Made by a program: the position numbers and the translations under genes. This document shows, piece by piece, positions 10,517 through 19,323 of a DNA stretch of 25,324 nucleotides. The stretch lies in the NCBI GenBank assembly GCA_003254885.1, contig QANT01005976.1:7501-32824 (forward strand). The letters are read 5' to 3'. The first letter of the stretch is position 1; each line of letters begins with the position of its first letter. This DNA is from Purshia tridentata (taxonomy: Eukaryota; Streptophyta; Magnoliopsida; Rosales; Rosaceae). The notes under the pieces were generated by a model. The model saw only the letters and a program-made list of their open reading frames with translations, was not told the origin of the DNA and did no database searches.

Positions 10517-10701
10517 TACCGTACATGCGCAGGGCCGACAACCTGCCATACGCATGCAGGGCCAATAACTTGCCGTACATGCGCAGGGCCCATAATTTGC
10601 CATATGCAGGCAGGGCCAATAATCATGCCGTACATGTGCAGAGCTAGAGTCTGTCATACACATGCAGGGCCAACAAACTGCCATACATGCACGTAGGGTC
10701 A
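10517..10701. repeat. 27-bp minisatellite in the inner LTR-X
   Basis: About seven units of 26-28 bp follow one another. Each starts TGCC(G/A)TAC or a variant and contains a CAGGGCC core. Odd and even units differ in a regular way at first (GTACATGCGC versus ATACGCATGC), hinting at a 54-bp higher-order unit. The array also makes a spurious Cys-rich frame on the minus strand (10403-10720). Confidence 0.85.
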
Positions 10702-12463
10702 CCCCCAAAGGGCAAGGCATCCCAGCACACGGCCTAAAGCCTACGTGTGTGCCGTGACGGGTCCCAAAGACCTATACAAACTGATAACCTGGAAAGATAC
10801 TGAATAGGGTGATTTGAAACCATAACTTCAGAACTTTTTTTCCCAAGATATAAAATACTTAACATTTCTCAAAAACCATCACTAATAAATCTTTGGCACA
10901 AAAGCCCATTGAAATCCAATATATTCTCAAACTTAAGCATGAAAACATTTTTGAGTTTCTTTATGACTAGCCAAAGCATTAAACCCAGAGTAATTAATTC
11001 AATGTCCAGGATTCAAATCAACACTTATTTAAGAAATCCATAAGCCAAACTCACGGACCAAATGATATTTCTAAATAATTAAATCAAAGCTTAAATAAAC
11101 TCACAATATAAATATAATTTAAATCAAGAAGTTTATAAACAAGTCCACTCACAGAGATCACCTAGCTTTAGTCTCTGACTGGATCGTTCCTGGACTCGGG
11201 AATGTCGCCTAACACGAAAACAACAAGACGTTAGAATACTATTCAATTTAAGGTCGTAAAAACACAAGTGCACGTTCTAGGCAGTACGCTCCACAAATCT
11301 ATATTTAACTATAGCCCAACTTATTTTCCATCTCGACTCAAAACCCGATATCACTAACTCGTTTTATCTGGTAAATTTTCCCAATTAACCTCTATTCTAC
11401 CTAACTTGACTGAGGGTCGTTCAAGTATTGTTTCAAAACCCAATAAGTGTCCAATTTCACCTCAAAGTCACCATTTCTCAGATTTCTTCAAACTAACTAT
11501 TCTAAACTTCAATAAATCGTTCCTAAGGGTAAAAATCATTCCCAATTGCCATTAAATCTCCATGAACACTTTATATTTCTAGAAATCTCAAAATGGACCT
11601 AAACCTCAACTATCCAACTTCCAATTTCCTCAATAATTTCCCAAATTTCTCGTTCCAATCTTCGATTAGTGGTTTCTAATGATGGAAATTACCCAAAACA
11701 CCTCACAATTTGTAATAGATTCCAAAACCCAAGCCAAACCCGAAATGAGCATAACCCCAATTTCTCAAAATTCTTTTAAATTCCTCACTCTAACCTTCAA
11801 TTGGTAATTCCTATGAATGATTATCGCTCAAACCAACCTCAAAACACCACCCAAAAATCAATTTCTAAAGGGACCCGAAATGGGTGCTAAACTCCAAATT
11901 TCAATCTTTCCCAATTTCTCAAAATTGATCAATCAATTTAAGGGGACAATAAAGCCCATGGAAAGAGAAAGGAAACTCACCAAAAATCTGGACCAATCGT
12001 GGCCGAAAACTCGCAGTGCAGCTGGGATTCCTGAGCTCGAAGCTAAGCGTGGGGGCAAAGGCCGGCGAGGGGGAGGACTGGGGTGGCTGGCCGGCGGTTG
12101 GGGAGTCGCCGATGGGGGCTGGCTTGGTCGGAGGAGTGCTGGGTCATCACACGGGTCGTGCACGTCGTACGCGCAGAGGGAGAAAGAGATCTCGGGACAG
12201 AGAAGAGGAAGGGCTGGGGGGCAGCAGGAGGAGGCTGAGGAGGTCGCCGGTGACTGGTCTGGCTAGAGGCTGGCCGGAAATGGTAGGGCTGGGGTGCTGT
12301 CGCACGCATAAGGGAGGAGGAAGGAGAAGTCGGGCTTAGGGGGGCTGTCTACGTGTGGAGAAGAAATAAGAGGGAGGGGAAATTTCCATAAAATTCTGGA
12401 AATTTAGACCCACTTTAACATATTTACAAGTTTGCCCCTCACTTTAAACCTCCGTATTTCTCA

Positions 12464-12660
12464 AACCGTAACTCCAAACAACGCATGCTATGTGTCTACG
12501 AACTCGTGGAGTCAAGCTCTACGTAACCATGTCAAAGTCAACTCTGAAATCTGAGCGATTTAAAAAGTCAACTTTTAGGTCACTTATCACGTTCCTAACT
12601 TTGTAACCGTAACTTTAAACGACCCATGCCATGTGTCGACGAACTCGTGAGCTCAAGACC
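12464..12660. repeat. Degenerate 141-bp-period tandem duplication near the LTR-X start
   Basis: A block starting AACCGTAACT at 12464 is repeated at 12605. Both contain a CGAACTCGTG core and a CATG(C/T)TATGTGTC-like or CATGCCATGTGTCG segment. On the minus-strand LTR this lies in the U3 end, where enhancer-type duplications are common. Function is not shown. Confidence 0.7.
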
Positions 12661-12758
12661 TTCCTAACGGATTCAAGGTCAAAATTAAAATCCCACTCAC
12701 AGCAAAAGTCAACTGTGGGCCCTATTAAAATTCACATAGGAAGGTACAGGCTGTTACA

Positions 12759-13973
12759 ATTCCTATAAATTACACAAGTTAACTAGATTGCCTTGACGTC
12801 CTTGGCTCGACCGCTCCACCGCTACAACCTGGAGGGAAAAAGTTCAACAACACAAAGAAATGAATGTGAGATAAGCTCAGTGAGTGGACGTAAACCAAAA
12901 TATGCATAAATAGTCCTATACTTTCAAATTTCCTTTAAGATCTCACAAACCCTCTTTGAATTCCTCTAGTTTTAAAGCATTTTATAAAATCTACTGGTGA
13001 CTATAAGTAAATCAGTATCTTTAAATCTACTTTGAGATTTTCAGAAAAATCATTAAAACTAGTCAGGCTGCCGAATATCAAAACAAAACTGAAAGTTTAT
13101 AACCATTGAAAACCTTTTTATAAAACTGATATAATAATAAAAACTTCCACCCAAATAGTTACCCACCAAACTTGCCGTACATGCGCAGGGCCCACAACCT
13201 GCCATATGCATGCAGGGCCAATAACCTGCTGTACATGTGCAGGACCCACAACCTGCTATAATCATGTAGGGCTAATAATCCTGCCGTACATGTGCAGAGT
13301 CGGAATCTGTCGTACATATGCAGGGCCAATAGACTGCCATACGTGCACGCAAGGTCACCCACAAAGGGCTAGGCATCCCGGCACACGGCCCGAAGCCTAC
13401 ATGTGTACCGTGATGGGTCCCAAAGACTTTACTGAACTGATCTGTGGCTGGGTACTTACACGACATTTCAAAACCACTTTTAGTTTCTAAAAATCACGAC
13501 TATAATCCTTGGCACCAAAGCCAAATTGAAATCCAAATTTCTAAAAACTCATGCTCGAAACACTGAAATGAGAAAACTGAGATATATCCAAAGTCCAAAT
13601 CAATTTAATTTAAGAAATCAAGAAACCATGCTGATGAACAAATAATATTTCTAAATTAATTAAATCAACGCTCAGAAAACTCAAATTGAAAATATAAATG
13701 AAATTGTAAGATTTATAAATGAGTCCACTCACAGAGATAGCCTAGGTTTGGTCTCCCACTGGATCGTCCGTGGACTCAGGAGTGTCGCCTAACACGAGAA
13801 TGATTTTCGTTAAAATAATATTTAGAATAATAACTGAAAACCTAGAGTGTGTGAGTTCTAGGCTTTTCGCTTCATAATTCTAAATTCAAACTATAACCCA
13901 ACTTAATTTCCTTCTCGACTCAATATCCAACGCCACTAGTTCATTTTATCCCAGTAATTTCCTTCAAACTAAC
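12759..13973 (-). repeat. LTR-X outer copy, remaining part
   Basis: From ATTCCTATAAATT onward the sequence aligns with 10105-11497 of the inner LTR, with many substitutions and several indels, one large near 13958. Shared landmarks are the caaccTGG.GGG block, the 27-bp minisatellite and the GTCGCCTAACACGA box. It stops at 13973 where a new LTR (TGTTTGGGG) begins. The bases before that junction, TTCAAACTAAC, match 11487-11497 of the inner copy, which places the break inside LTR-X. Confidence 0.75.
13173..13358. repeat. 27-bp minisatellite in the outer LTR-X
   Basis: Seven units in the same order as the inner-LTR array at 10517-10701, with unit-by-unit substitutions (for example GGACCCACAACC in the third unit). 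Equal unit number in two separate LTR copies shows that the array belongs to the family and was not made locally. Confidence 0.82.
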
Positions 13974-14088
13974 TGTTTGGGGATAACAGCCCCGTTCGAG
14001 TCAACAGTCAACAACTTGGGGCAAGTGGGGTTTCGGATTCGACTTCCATCTTACTATCTTCAATCAACGACCCATCAACACAACTCCT

Positions 14089-14116
14089 TCGGATCAGATC
14101 GTGTTATCTGATCCGA
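14089..14116. repeat. Perfect inverted repeat in Tat-B LTR
   Basis: TCGGATCAGAT at 14089-14099 is the exact reverse complement of ATCTGATCCGA at 14106-14116, with a 6-base loop. It lies about 115 bp inside the LTR and may be a protein-binding palindrome; nothing more can be said. Confidence 0.75.
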
Positions 14117-14638
14117 TCTGAATTGAGTTTATCAAAGGTCATCAGAGGCAAGGCCAAGTGGGGTTTCAGATCGGAAGCTTCATTTGGATCGGTGTGTGTC
14201 CGAATGTTTGTCTTCAACCAACGACCTATTCAGCCACTATGTCATCTTTCTATGTTCGGATCGGCATCAATCGCCTTCCGATCCGAACTCTGCTGGAAAG
14301 ACCAAATGCCCGCACCGGTCGACCACCTTTGTAAGCCTCACTCGGATCGGATTGGTCGTTCTCAACTCGTCCTCTTCCGAGCCGAGCAAAAACCTAGATG
14401 GCAGTTATTGTGCCTGGCAGTCTGAAGGTAACTTTATGCTTTGCATTTATGGCTTACCAACTCTGCATTGCTTTCCATTAAATGCATGCGACTTCCAGCC
14501 CTTTAGTAGCCATCTCTCCTGCATTAAATCAGAAGTCTGTCAGGAACCTACACCCTGTTCTGCAAGCATAGCCTCTGAAGTCTATGATTAGCCATGATCA
14601 CACCTACAATTCAGCCAAAATATCCTAACCCCTTTGCC

Positions 14639-14646
14639 TATAAGTA
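14639..14646 (+). promoter_or_regulatory. Candidate TATA box of Tat-B LTR
   Basis: TATAAGTA lies 665 bp into the LTR, about 360 bp before its end, followed by A-rich then CT-rich sequence. The position fits an LTR promoter; the match to consensus is moderate. Confidence 0.4.
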
Positions 14647-15003
14647 AGAGCAAAACCACAATGCAAAGGGGACACAGAGGAAATTCTAATAAGACTAGCC
14701 AAAGCTCTGAAGAAACTTACCCAGAAAACTTTACTTCTTTTCCTTCATCTTCTTCCCAAGTTCTTGCTGTGTTCTTCAGCACTCCTTGCATCTTCCTTCT
14801 TGCACTTCTCTGACTTTGCCATCGGAGTACCTTCGGCCGGTACCACACCGGTGCTCTTTTCTGTTCGTTGTGCAGGAAGAAACTCAGAGATAATCTGCTG
14901 ACTCGCTCGGATCGTCCACTCGGTCGCTCGACTCGCCACATCACCAACAATCCGCATTTAAATTATGTGCAAAGGTCATCAACAGATTTTTGCATCAACG
15001 GAT

Positions 15004-15015
15004 TGGCGCCGTCTA
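15004..15015 (+). other. Primer binding site of Tat-B (tRNA-Asp type)
   Basis: TGGCGCCGTCTA lies three bases after the probable LTR end. TGGCGCCG is the usual primer-site start in plant Tat and Athila Ty3 elements and is commonly assigned to tRNA-Asp. The first gag ATG is at 15086. Confidence 0.8.
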
Positions 15016-15085
15016 TGGGAAGTAAGCACTCGGCTACGTTAGTACTCGGCATTCCATTACCTTCCCAATCATTCTTACCTTCATC

Positions 15086-16930
15086 ATGTCTACCGCACAA
15101 CAAACTGGAGCATCCTCATCCACTCGGTCTCCCGCTGAACGTTTGAATGTTCAGCCCAACACCCCTGCAAAAGATGGGAGGGCGGAGTCGTCTCGGCATC
15201 AAAACGAGACCGAACGGCATCTGGCAGCCGAAAATGCTCTTATCCGTCAGAACAAAGAGCTGCTTGCCAAGCAGGCTGAGCAAGCGCCCTGTTGGCTTGG
15301 CAACAGGCTCAATTGGCCAGTCTCGAGCGTTCGATTCAGCCTACCAGAACCACTCGAACTACCCGCACTGCCCAGACCGAGCCAGAGGTCAGATTGCTCA
15401 GAAACGGCCAGGCAGTCACTTAGGCTGACATCGATAGCCACCCTGCTCGGCAGAACATTAACTGTACCTTCTCCGGCTTCGAGAGGATGCCCCTGCAAGA
15501 GCAGCTTGAGTATCTAGAGGCCCGGCTCTTACTCTCCCACAAGAGGTCGACCTACCATCGTAGTCCGAGCCGAGCAAGGGAAGAAGGCGGTCTCCCTACG
15601 CCGCAGCAAAATCGAGCCTGCTGAACTCCGGTCCCAGTATCGGCTCGGATCGGATCCCCTGCGCCATCAATTTCTGCATGTGGCTGAAGGCCGGTGGCAT
15701 CCCGGCTAGGCTCGCCGGCTTCATCTTCCCATCACACATCAGTTCGATCTGACTCAGGTGCCAGGCCCAGCCTCCGAGAACGCCTGGAGCCTGCCATGAC
15801 CATGCAGGACCCCCAGCAGGCGAGTGTTCGTCTCACTCGCCCGCCCCTGGCCCATCGATTGGGGGATCAAGCCAAAGGATCGGCAGAGACTATGCCAGCT
15901 CGCTCAGCCTCACTAGCAGACGATCAGATCCACACCTACTTCCGTGATGAAATCTGGAATGTTCATGACCGTCTAGGTCAGGTCGAGCGGTCGAGGGGGT
16001 ATACCCGCCGTGGGAGCCAAGGAGATGAGCTGCCTCTCCCATTCACTGATCGCATATTAAATGCCCAAGTGTCAAGAAATACCAAGCCCCCCAAGATCGA
16101 TCAGTATGACGGCACAAAAGACCCGCTGAACCACCTTGATGACTTCCGCTATGCCATGGAGGCACCTCAAGCATCCGAGGCCACAAAATGCCGGGTCTTT
16201 CCTTCCACTCTGCGCGGATCGGCTCGGGATTGGTTCGGGGGATTGCCTCCAAACTCCATCGACTCTTTTGCTGAGTTGATAAGGGCTTTCATCACCCACT
16301 ATGAGGTTGTATCCGAACGGCTGTACAACATCAACGACCTCACCTTGATCAAACAGCAGGAGGGTGAGAGCATGAAGAAATACTTGATCCGGTTCAACTT
16401 GGAGTACACCAAGTGCGATGGGTGCAGCGACCACTCAACCAAGGTCGCCCTCATGCAGGGTTTGCTCCCCAGGGACTTGCGGTCACATCTAATCTGCAAC
16501 CCACCAGACAACTACGATGAGCTCTCCACTGAAGCAGCCAAGTACGCCCGCTAGGAAGAGTACGAGGCAAAGCTTGAGTCCCTCAGAACCGGCCAGGCGG
16601 TCAAGAGGAAGGATGGTGGGGCTTCTAGCTCAAGGCCCCAACCGTTGCCCAAAAAGGGGCGAGTATCCGAGCCGCGCCAGCTCCTGGCTAAGGAGCCTCA
16701 GTCAGTCCGCTACACTGAGTACGCTCCACTCAAGGCAACTCCTGAGGAGATCCTGGGCCAGATCAAAAGCCAGCTGCCTCCGGCTAAGAAAATCCAGGGG
16801 CTGCCCCAAGACAAAATAGTGACGGACGTTATTACAAGTACCATGAAAGTTACGGGCACGTGACGAATAGCTGTTATTCGCTCCGTGATGCAATAGAGAC
16901 GCTTGCATGCGCGGGCAAAATTTCCAGTTC
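15086..16930 (+). pseudogene. Tat/Ogre-type gag (element B), frameshifted
   Basis: The likely start is the ATG at 15086 (MSTAQQTGASSSTRSPAERL), 82 bases after the primer site. It leads into a Gln/Glu-rich segment (ENALIRQNKELLAKQAEQA). The frame breaks near 15290, and stops lie around 15420 and 15610. From about 15690 a long frame carries the Gag core (KIDQYDGTKDPLNHLDDFRYAME, DWFGGLPPNSIDSFAELIRA, DLTLIKQQEGESMKKYLIRF) up to a stop at 16552-16554, then continues in frame with EEYEAKLESLRTGQ to about 16810. A shift leads to the finger region (KYHESYGHVTNSCYSLRDAI, 16836-16895), in which the expected first Cys is Tyr (16833-16835). There is no ATG in the 15694 frame close to that point, so it is a continuation, not a separate gene. 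Confidence 0.78.
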
Positions 16931-17916
16931 CTCACGGGAGGGCCGAGCATCAAACGGCCAGAGCGCCGAAAAACCACCCAGACCATTGCGGCAGCAAACG
17001 CCGCAATTGGTTCCATCTCTGGGGGATTATCATTTACCGAGGATTCGGCTCGGTCATATAAGGCGTACGTAAGGGAGGCTACTGTCGGAATCCCCTGCGA
17101 AACTCTAGCCATCCAGGCTGGTGCACCTGGAGCATCCAAACGCCAGCGTCAGGACTGGGCCGCGGTCACCTTCGAGCCCAATGAGTCGAGGGATATCGTC
17201 TTCCCTCACTATGACCCACTGGTGATCGTGGCGGAGGTTTCCGGCTTTACAGTCGCCCGAACCTTTGTCGATGGAGGCAGCTCTGTTAACATCCTCTACT
17301 ATTCTGCCTTCAAGCAGATGGGCATTGACGAGGATCGCCTGGAAAGGGATACCCCCTCCCTTATTGGCTTCGGAGGGGAAGTCGTGCGACCCTTGGGCCA
17401 TATCTCCCTCCCTCTGGCGCTAGGGAAAGGATCCATTAAGCGAACATGCCAGACGTACTTCATTGTCGTCGACCGGCCGTCCGCCTACAATGTCATTTTG
17501 GGGAGACCTGGCCTGGTCGATCTGGATTGCATTGTCCACTACGCCAACCTCCTCATCAAGTGCATGATGGGAGACGAGTGCATAGTGATCCAGGGCGACC
17601 AGCTCTCCGCGCGTTCCTGCTATGTCAATTCCATCAAGCAGAAGGACCAGAAACTGGACTCTCGGGAGACAAACACCATTGCCGAGATGGGGCGATGGCC
17701 AAGAGCGGAGACATATGGTGTCACGTCCGAGCTGAACGAATCTATCCGACCACTACCGGTCGAAGAATGGGAGGAAGTTCCCATTGCCAAGGAATGATCA
17801 GCGCAGTTGGTTCAGATAGGATCAGCTCTGTCAGCCGACCGCCAGGCAGAAGTACTGGACTTCTTGCGGGCTAATACTGAAGTCTTCACCTGGTCATATG
17901 ACGACATGCCAGGAAT
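16907..17916 (+). pseudogene. Tat/Ogre-type protease and start of RT region (element B)
   Basis: A 296-residue open frame carries the aspartic protease: PLVIVAEVSGFTVARTFVDG with catalytic Asp122-Gly-Gly-Ser (17270-17281), then IGFGGEVVRPLG, VILGRPGL and a hydrophobic strand. The DGGS form is usual in this lineage. A TGA at 17795-17797 stops it, but the same frame resumes at once and reads SAQLVQIGSALSADRQAEVL ... VFTWSYDDMPGI, the linker just before reverse transcriptase. There the LTR-Y insertion at 17917 ends it. A single stop codon in 1 kb suggests a fairly recent death of this segment compared with Tat-A. Confidence 0.8.
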
Positions 17917-18511
17917 TGTGACACGCCCCGACCCTCGGGCACGTGCCTAAACTGCTGAAAACTGACAACTGTTCCCTGTGGGCCCTGTTTCTGAAACTGT
18001 GAGCCATGAATATAAAATACCTTATAAAAGCACAACTGGAATTTTACAAAACAATTCACATAAAACCAAGTGTAAAACCTTTTACATAAAAATCAGAGTG
18101 TAAAATAAGTTTTCTGAAACATTTCTGGTCCCACTGCCTCGTCTTCTCTCCACTGCCTCCTCAGCTTGCTTAGCCTGCAAAACCGAACCCTGCACCCAAC
18201 CACAGGTGCACCGGGTTTACACACAAACCCGGTAAGCTCACTAGAGCTCGTGTGAGTGAAATCTAAATGAAAACCTCAAATTAATAATCAGTAAAATAAT
18301 CAAATCACAAGTCCACTTTAATGCCTCACGTACAATCAACCCACAATTCATAAATCATGAACCTTAACCTGATCACCAAATCCTCTAAACCGACCAAATC
18401 CACTGTAATCCTTAATCCCTCAAAGATCCTCAATTTAACCTCTAACTGAATGATCACCTCGAACAATCCACCAGATCCTGACTTAGAATCCCGCTAGATT
18501 CTCCAATAATC
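17917..18511 (-). repeat. LTR-Y, partial, probably minus strand
   Basis: It starts TGTGACACGCCCCGACCC inside the Tat-B frame. Read on the minus strand, the piece ends ...GGGTCGGGGCGTGTCACA, a common 3' end of plant Ty3 LTRs, so I read it as the 3' part of a minus-strand LTR. Its layout resembles LTR-X: a GAGCTTA(C) box about 40-60 bases before a pyrimidine-rich ...CAG. The other end is not seen because the PIF-like element begins at about 18511-18515. No coding region. Confidence 0.6.
18210..18233. repeat. Perfect 9-bp inverted repeat in LTR-Y
   Basis: ACCGGGTTT at 18210-18218 pairs exactly with AAACCCGGT at 18225-18233 across a 6-base loop (ACACAC). It would form a stable RNA hairpin in LTR transcripts of either strand. 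Confidence 0.75.
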
Positions 18512-18514
18512 TTA

Positions 18515-18550
18515 GGCCACGTTTGGTATGCTGGATAGGATAGTATAGGC
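18515..18550 (+). repeat. Left terminal inverted repeat, outer copy
   Basis: GGCCACGTTTGGTATG followed by CTGGATAGGATAGTATA. It matches the right end at about 14 of the first 16 bases and the inner left copy at 18735 over more than 30 bases. Confidence 0.65.
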
Positions 18551-18734
18551 TATAGAGTTTTGGCCACTAGGAAACAGTGTCCATTAAAATCAATGGACAT
18601 GGATATAGTCTGTGGCTCTTGTGGGATTTTCTATTAGTGTATCTTAATTGCCAACCGGGCACGTTTTGGTGTAGTTTAAACGAAATTAGACTGAGTATGC
18701 ATCGAAATGATGTTTCATGAGTTCTTAATACAAA

Positions 18735-18770
18735 GGCTACGTTTGGTATGCCGGATAGGATAGTATAATA
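18735..18770 (+). repeat. Left terminal inverted repeat, inner copy
   Basis: GGCTACGTTTGGTATGCCGG followed by ATAGGATAGTATA. It duplicates the 18515 end at a distance of 220 bp. Either the element has a doubled left end or a small related element was inserted next to it. Shorter TTTGGTAT words recur at about 18836 and 18880. Confidence 0.6.
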
Positions 18771-19323
18771 TTGTACAGGATTGTATAGCATTGTCTAGTA
18801 TTGTACTGTACAGTATTGCATTTAATACTACAAATGTTTGGTATTATACATGACTAAAAGCCGGATAAAATTATACCTTGTTTGGTATTGTAATGTATAG
18901 CATAGTACTGTACTATTTTTATTTTATTTTTTTATAAACCATCCAAAATAATAAATTAAAAACAAAATAAAATATATTTGGCTATGCATCTCCAAATACT
19001 ATTTATATGAAATTTGGCTATAATATAATATATAATCAAATTTTTTTGGAGATACTTTCTTTTTCCAAAATATAATTTTTGTTTTATTTTATATTTTCTA
19101 ATGCAAGTGACCAATAATACAAGATATAATTTAATGCAAGAAAAAAATAAAATTGCTTAATTTTTATTTTATTTTATATTTTCTAATGCAAGCGACCAAT
19201 AATACGAGATATAATTTAATGCAAGAAAAAAATAAAATTGTAAACAATATGAGGTAGAGTGCAAGTAACCAATACATACATAACAAAATGATTCAAAATG
19301 ATTCAAAACAATTAATTAAAAAG

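Larger units (their letters stand above)
9822..12758 (-). mobile_element. LTR-X inner copy, solo LTR of about 2.94 kb
   Basis: On the minus strand it starts TGTAACAGCC at 12758 and ends CCTGTCA at 9822. No internal coding region or second full LTR flanks it, so it is a solo LTR, presumably left by LTR-LTR recombination. It holds a 141-bp-period duplication in its U3-side end, a GC-rich block (about 12000-12340), a 27-bp minisatellite and pyrimidine-rich splice-acceptor-like sites. The flanking bases are AATT at 9818-9821 and AATT at 12758-12761 (one A shared with the LTR end), consistent with a short target duplication. The small frames inside it, including a Pro-rich one at 12043-12309, do not look like genes. 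No polyprotein is seen, so the family lineage is unknown. Confidence 0.72.
13974..15000 (+). repeat. 5' LTR of Tat-B
   Basis: It starts TGTTTGGGGATAACAGCCCC and ends about GCATCAACG at 15000, where the usual terminal CA may have mutated. The length is about 1,027 bp. It contains a perfect 11-bp-stem hairpin (14089-14116), a degenerate direct duplication (AAGTGGGGTTTC at about 14025 and 14157) and many GGATCGG-like words. Short frames in it are not genes. Confidence 0.7.
13974..17916 (+). mobile_element. Tat/Ogre-type Ty3 element B, truncated
   Basis: An LTR with TATA box, a tRNA-Asp-type primer site, decayed gag, protease and the first residues of the reverse transcriptase region are in order. 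Phrases such as KIDQYDGTKDPLNHLDDF, VDGGSSVNILYY and FTWSYDDMPGI are of the Tat/Ogre type. The insertion into LTR-X is marked by continuity of LTR-X up to 13973. At 17917 the element is cut by another LTR, and the rest of pol and the 3' LTR are not in the window. It is markedly more GC-rich and less decayed than Tat-A. Confidence 0.82.

Noticed and set aside
10517..10701. CRISPR-like array
   Set aside because: Units are contiguous and similar along their whole length, without unique spacers, and the setting is a plant LTR.
10403..10720. Minus-strand frame of 105 residues, Cys-rich with repeats, resembling a metallothionein-like or secreted Cys-rich peptide
   Set aside because: It is the translation of the 27-bp minisatellite in an LTR; because 27 is a multiple of three the frame stays open by arithmetic. 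The copy at 13173-13358 gives similar frames on both strands.
11817..12339. Overlapping Gly/Arg- and Pro-rich frames on both strands
   Set aside because: They come from the GC-rich block of the solo LTR. Low complexity, open on both strands, no domain, no conserved start.
15694..15696. Separate gene starting at 15694
   Set aside because: The codon is GTG, unlikely to start translation in a plant; homology to Gag begins upstream at 15086, so this is a frame continuation.
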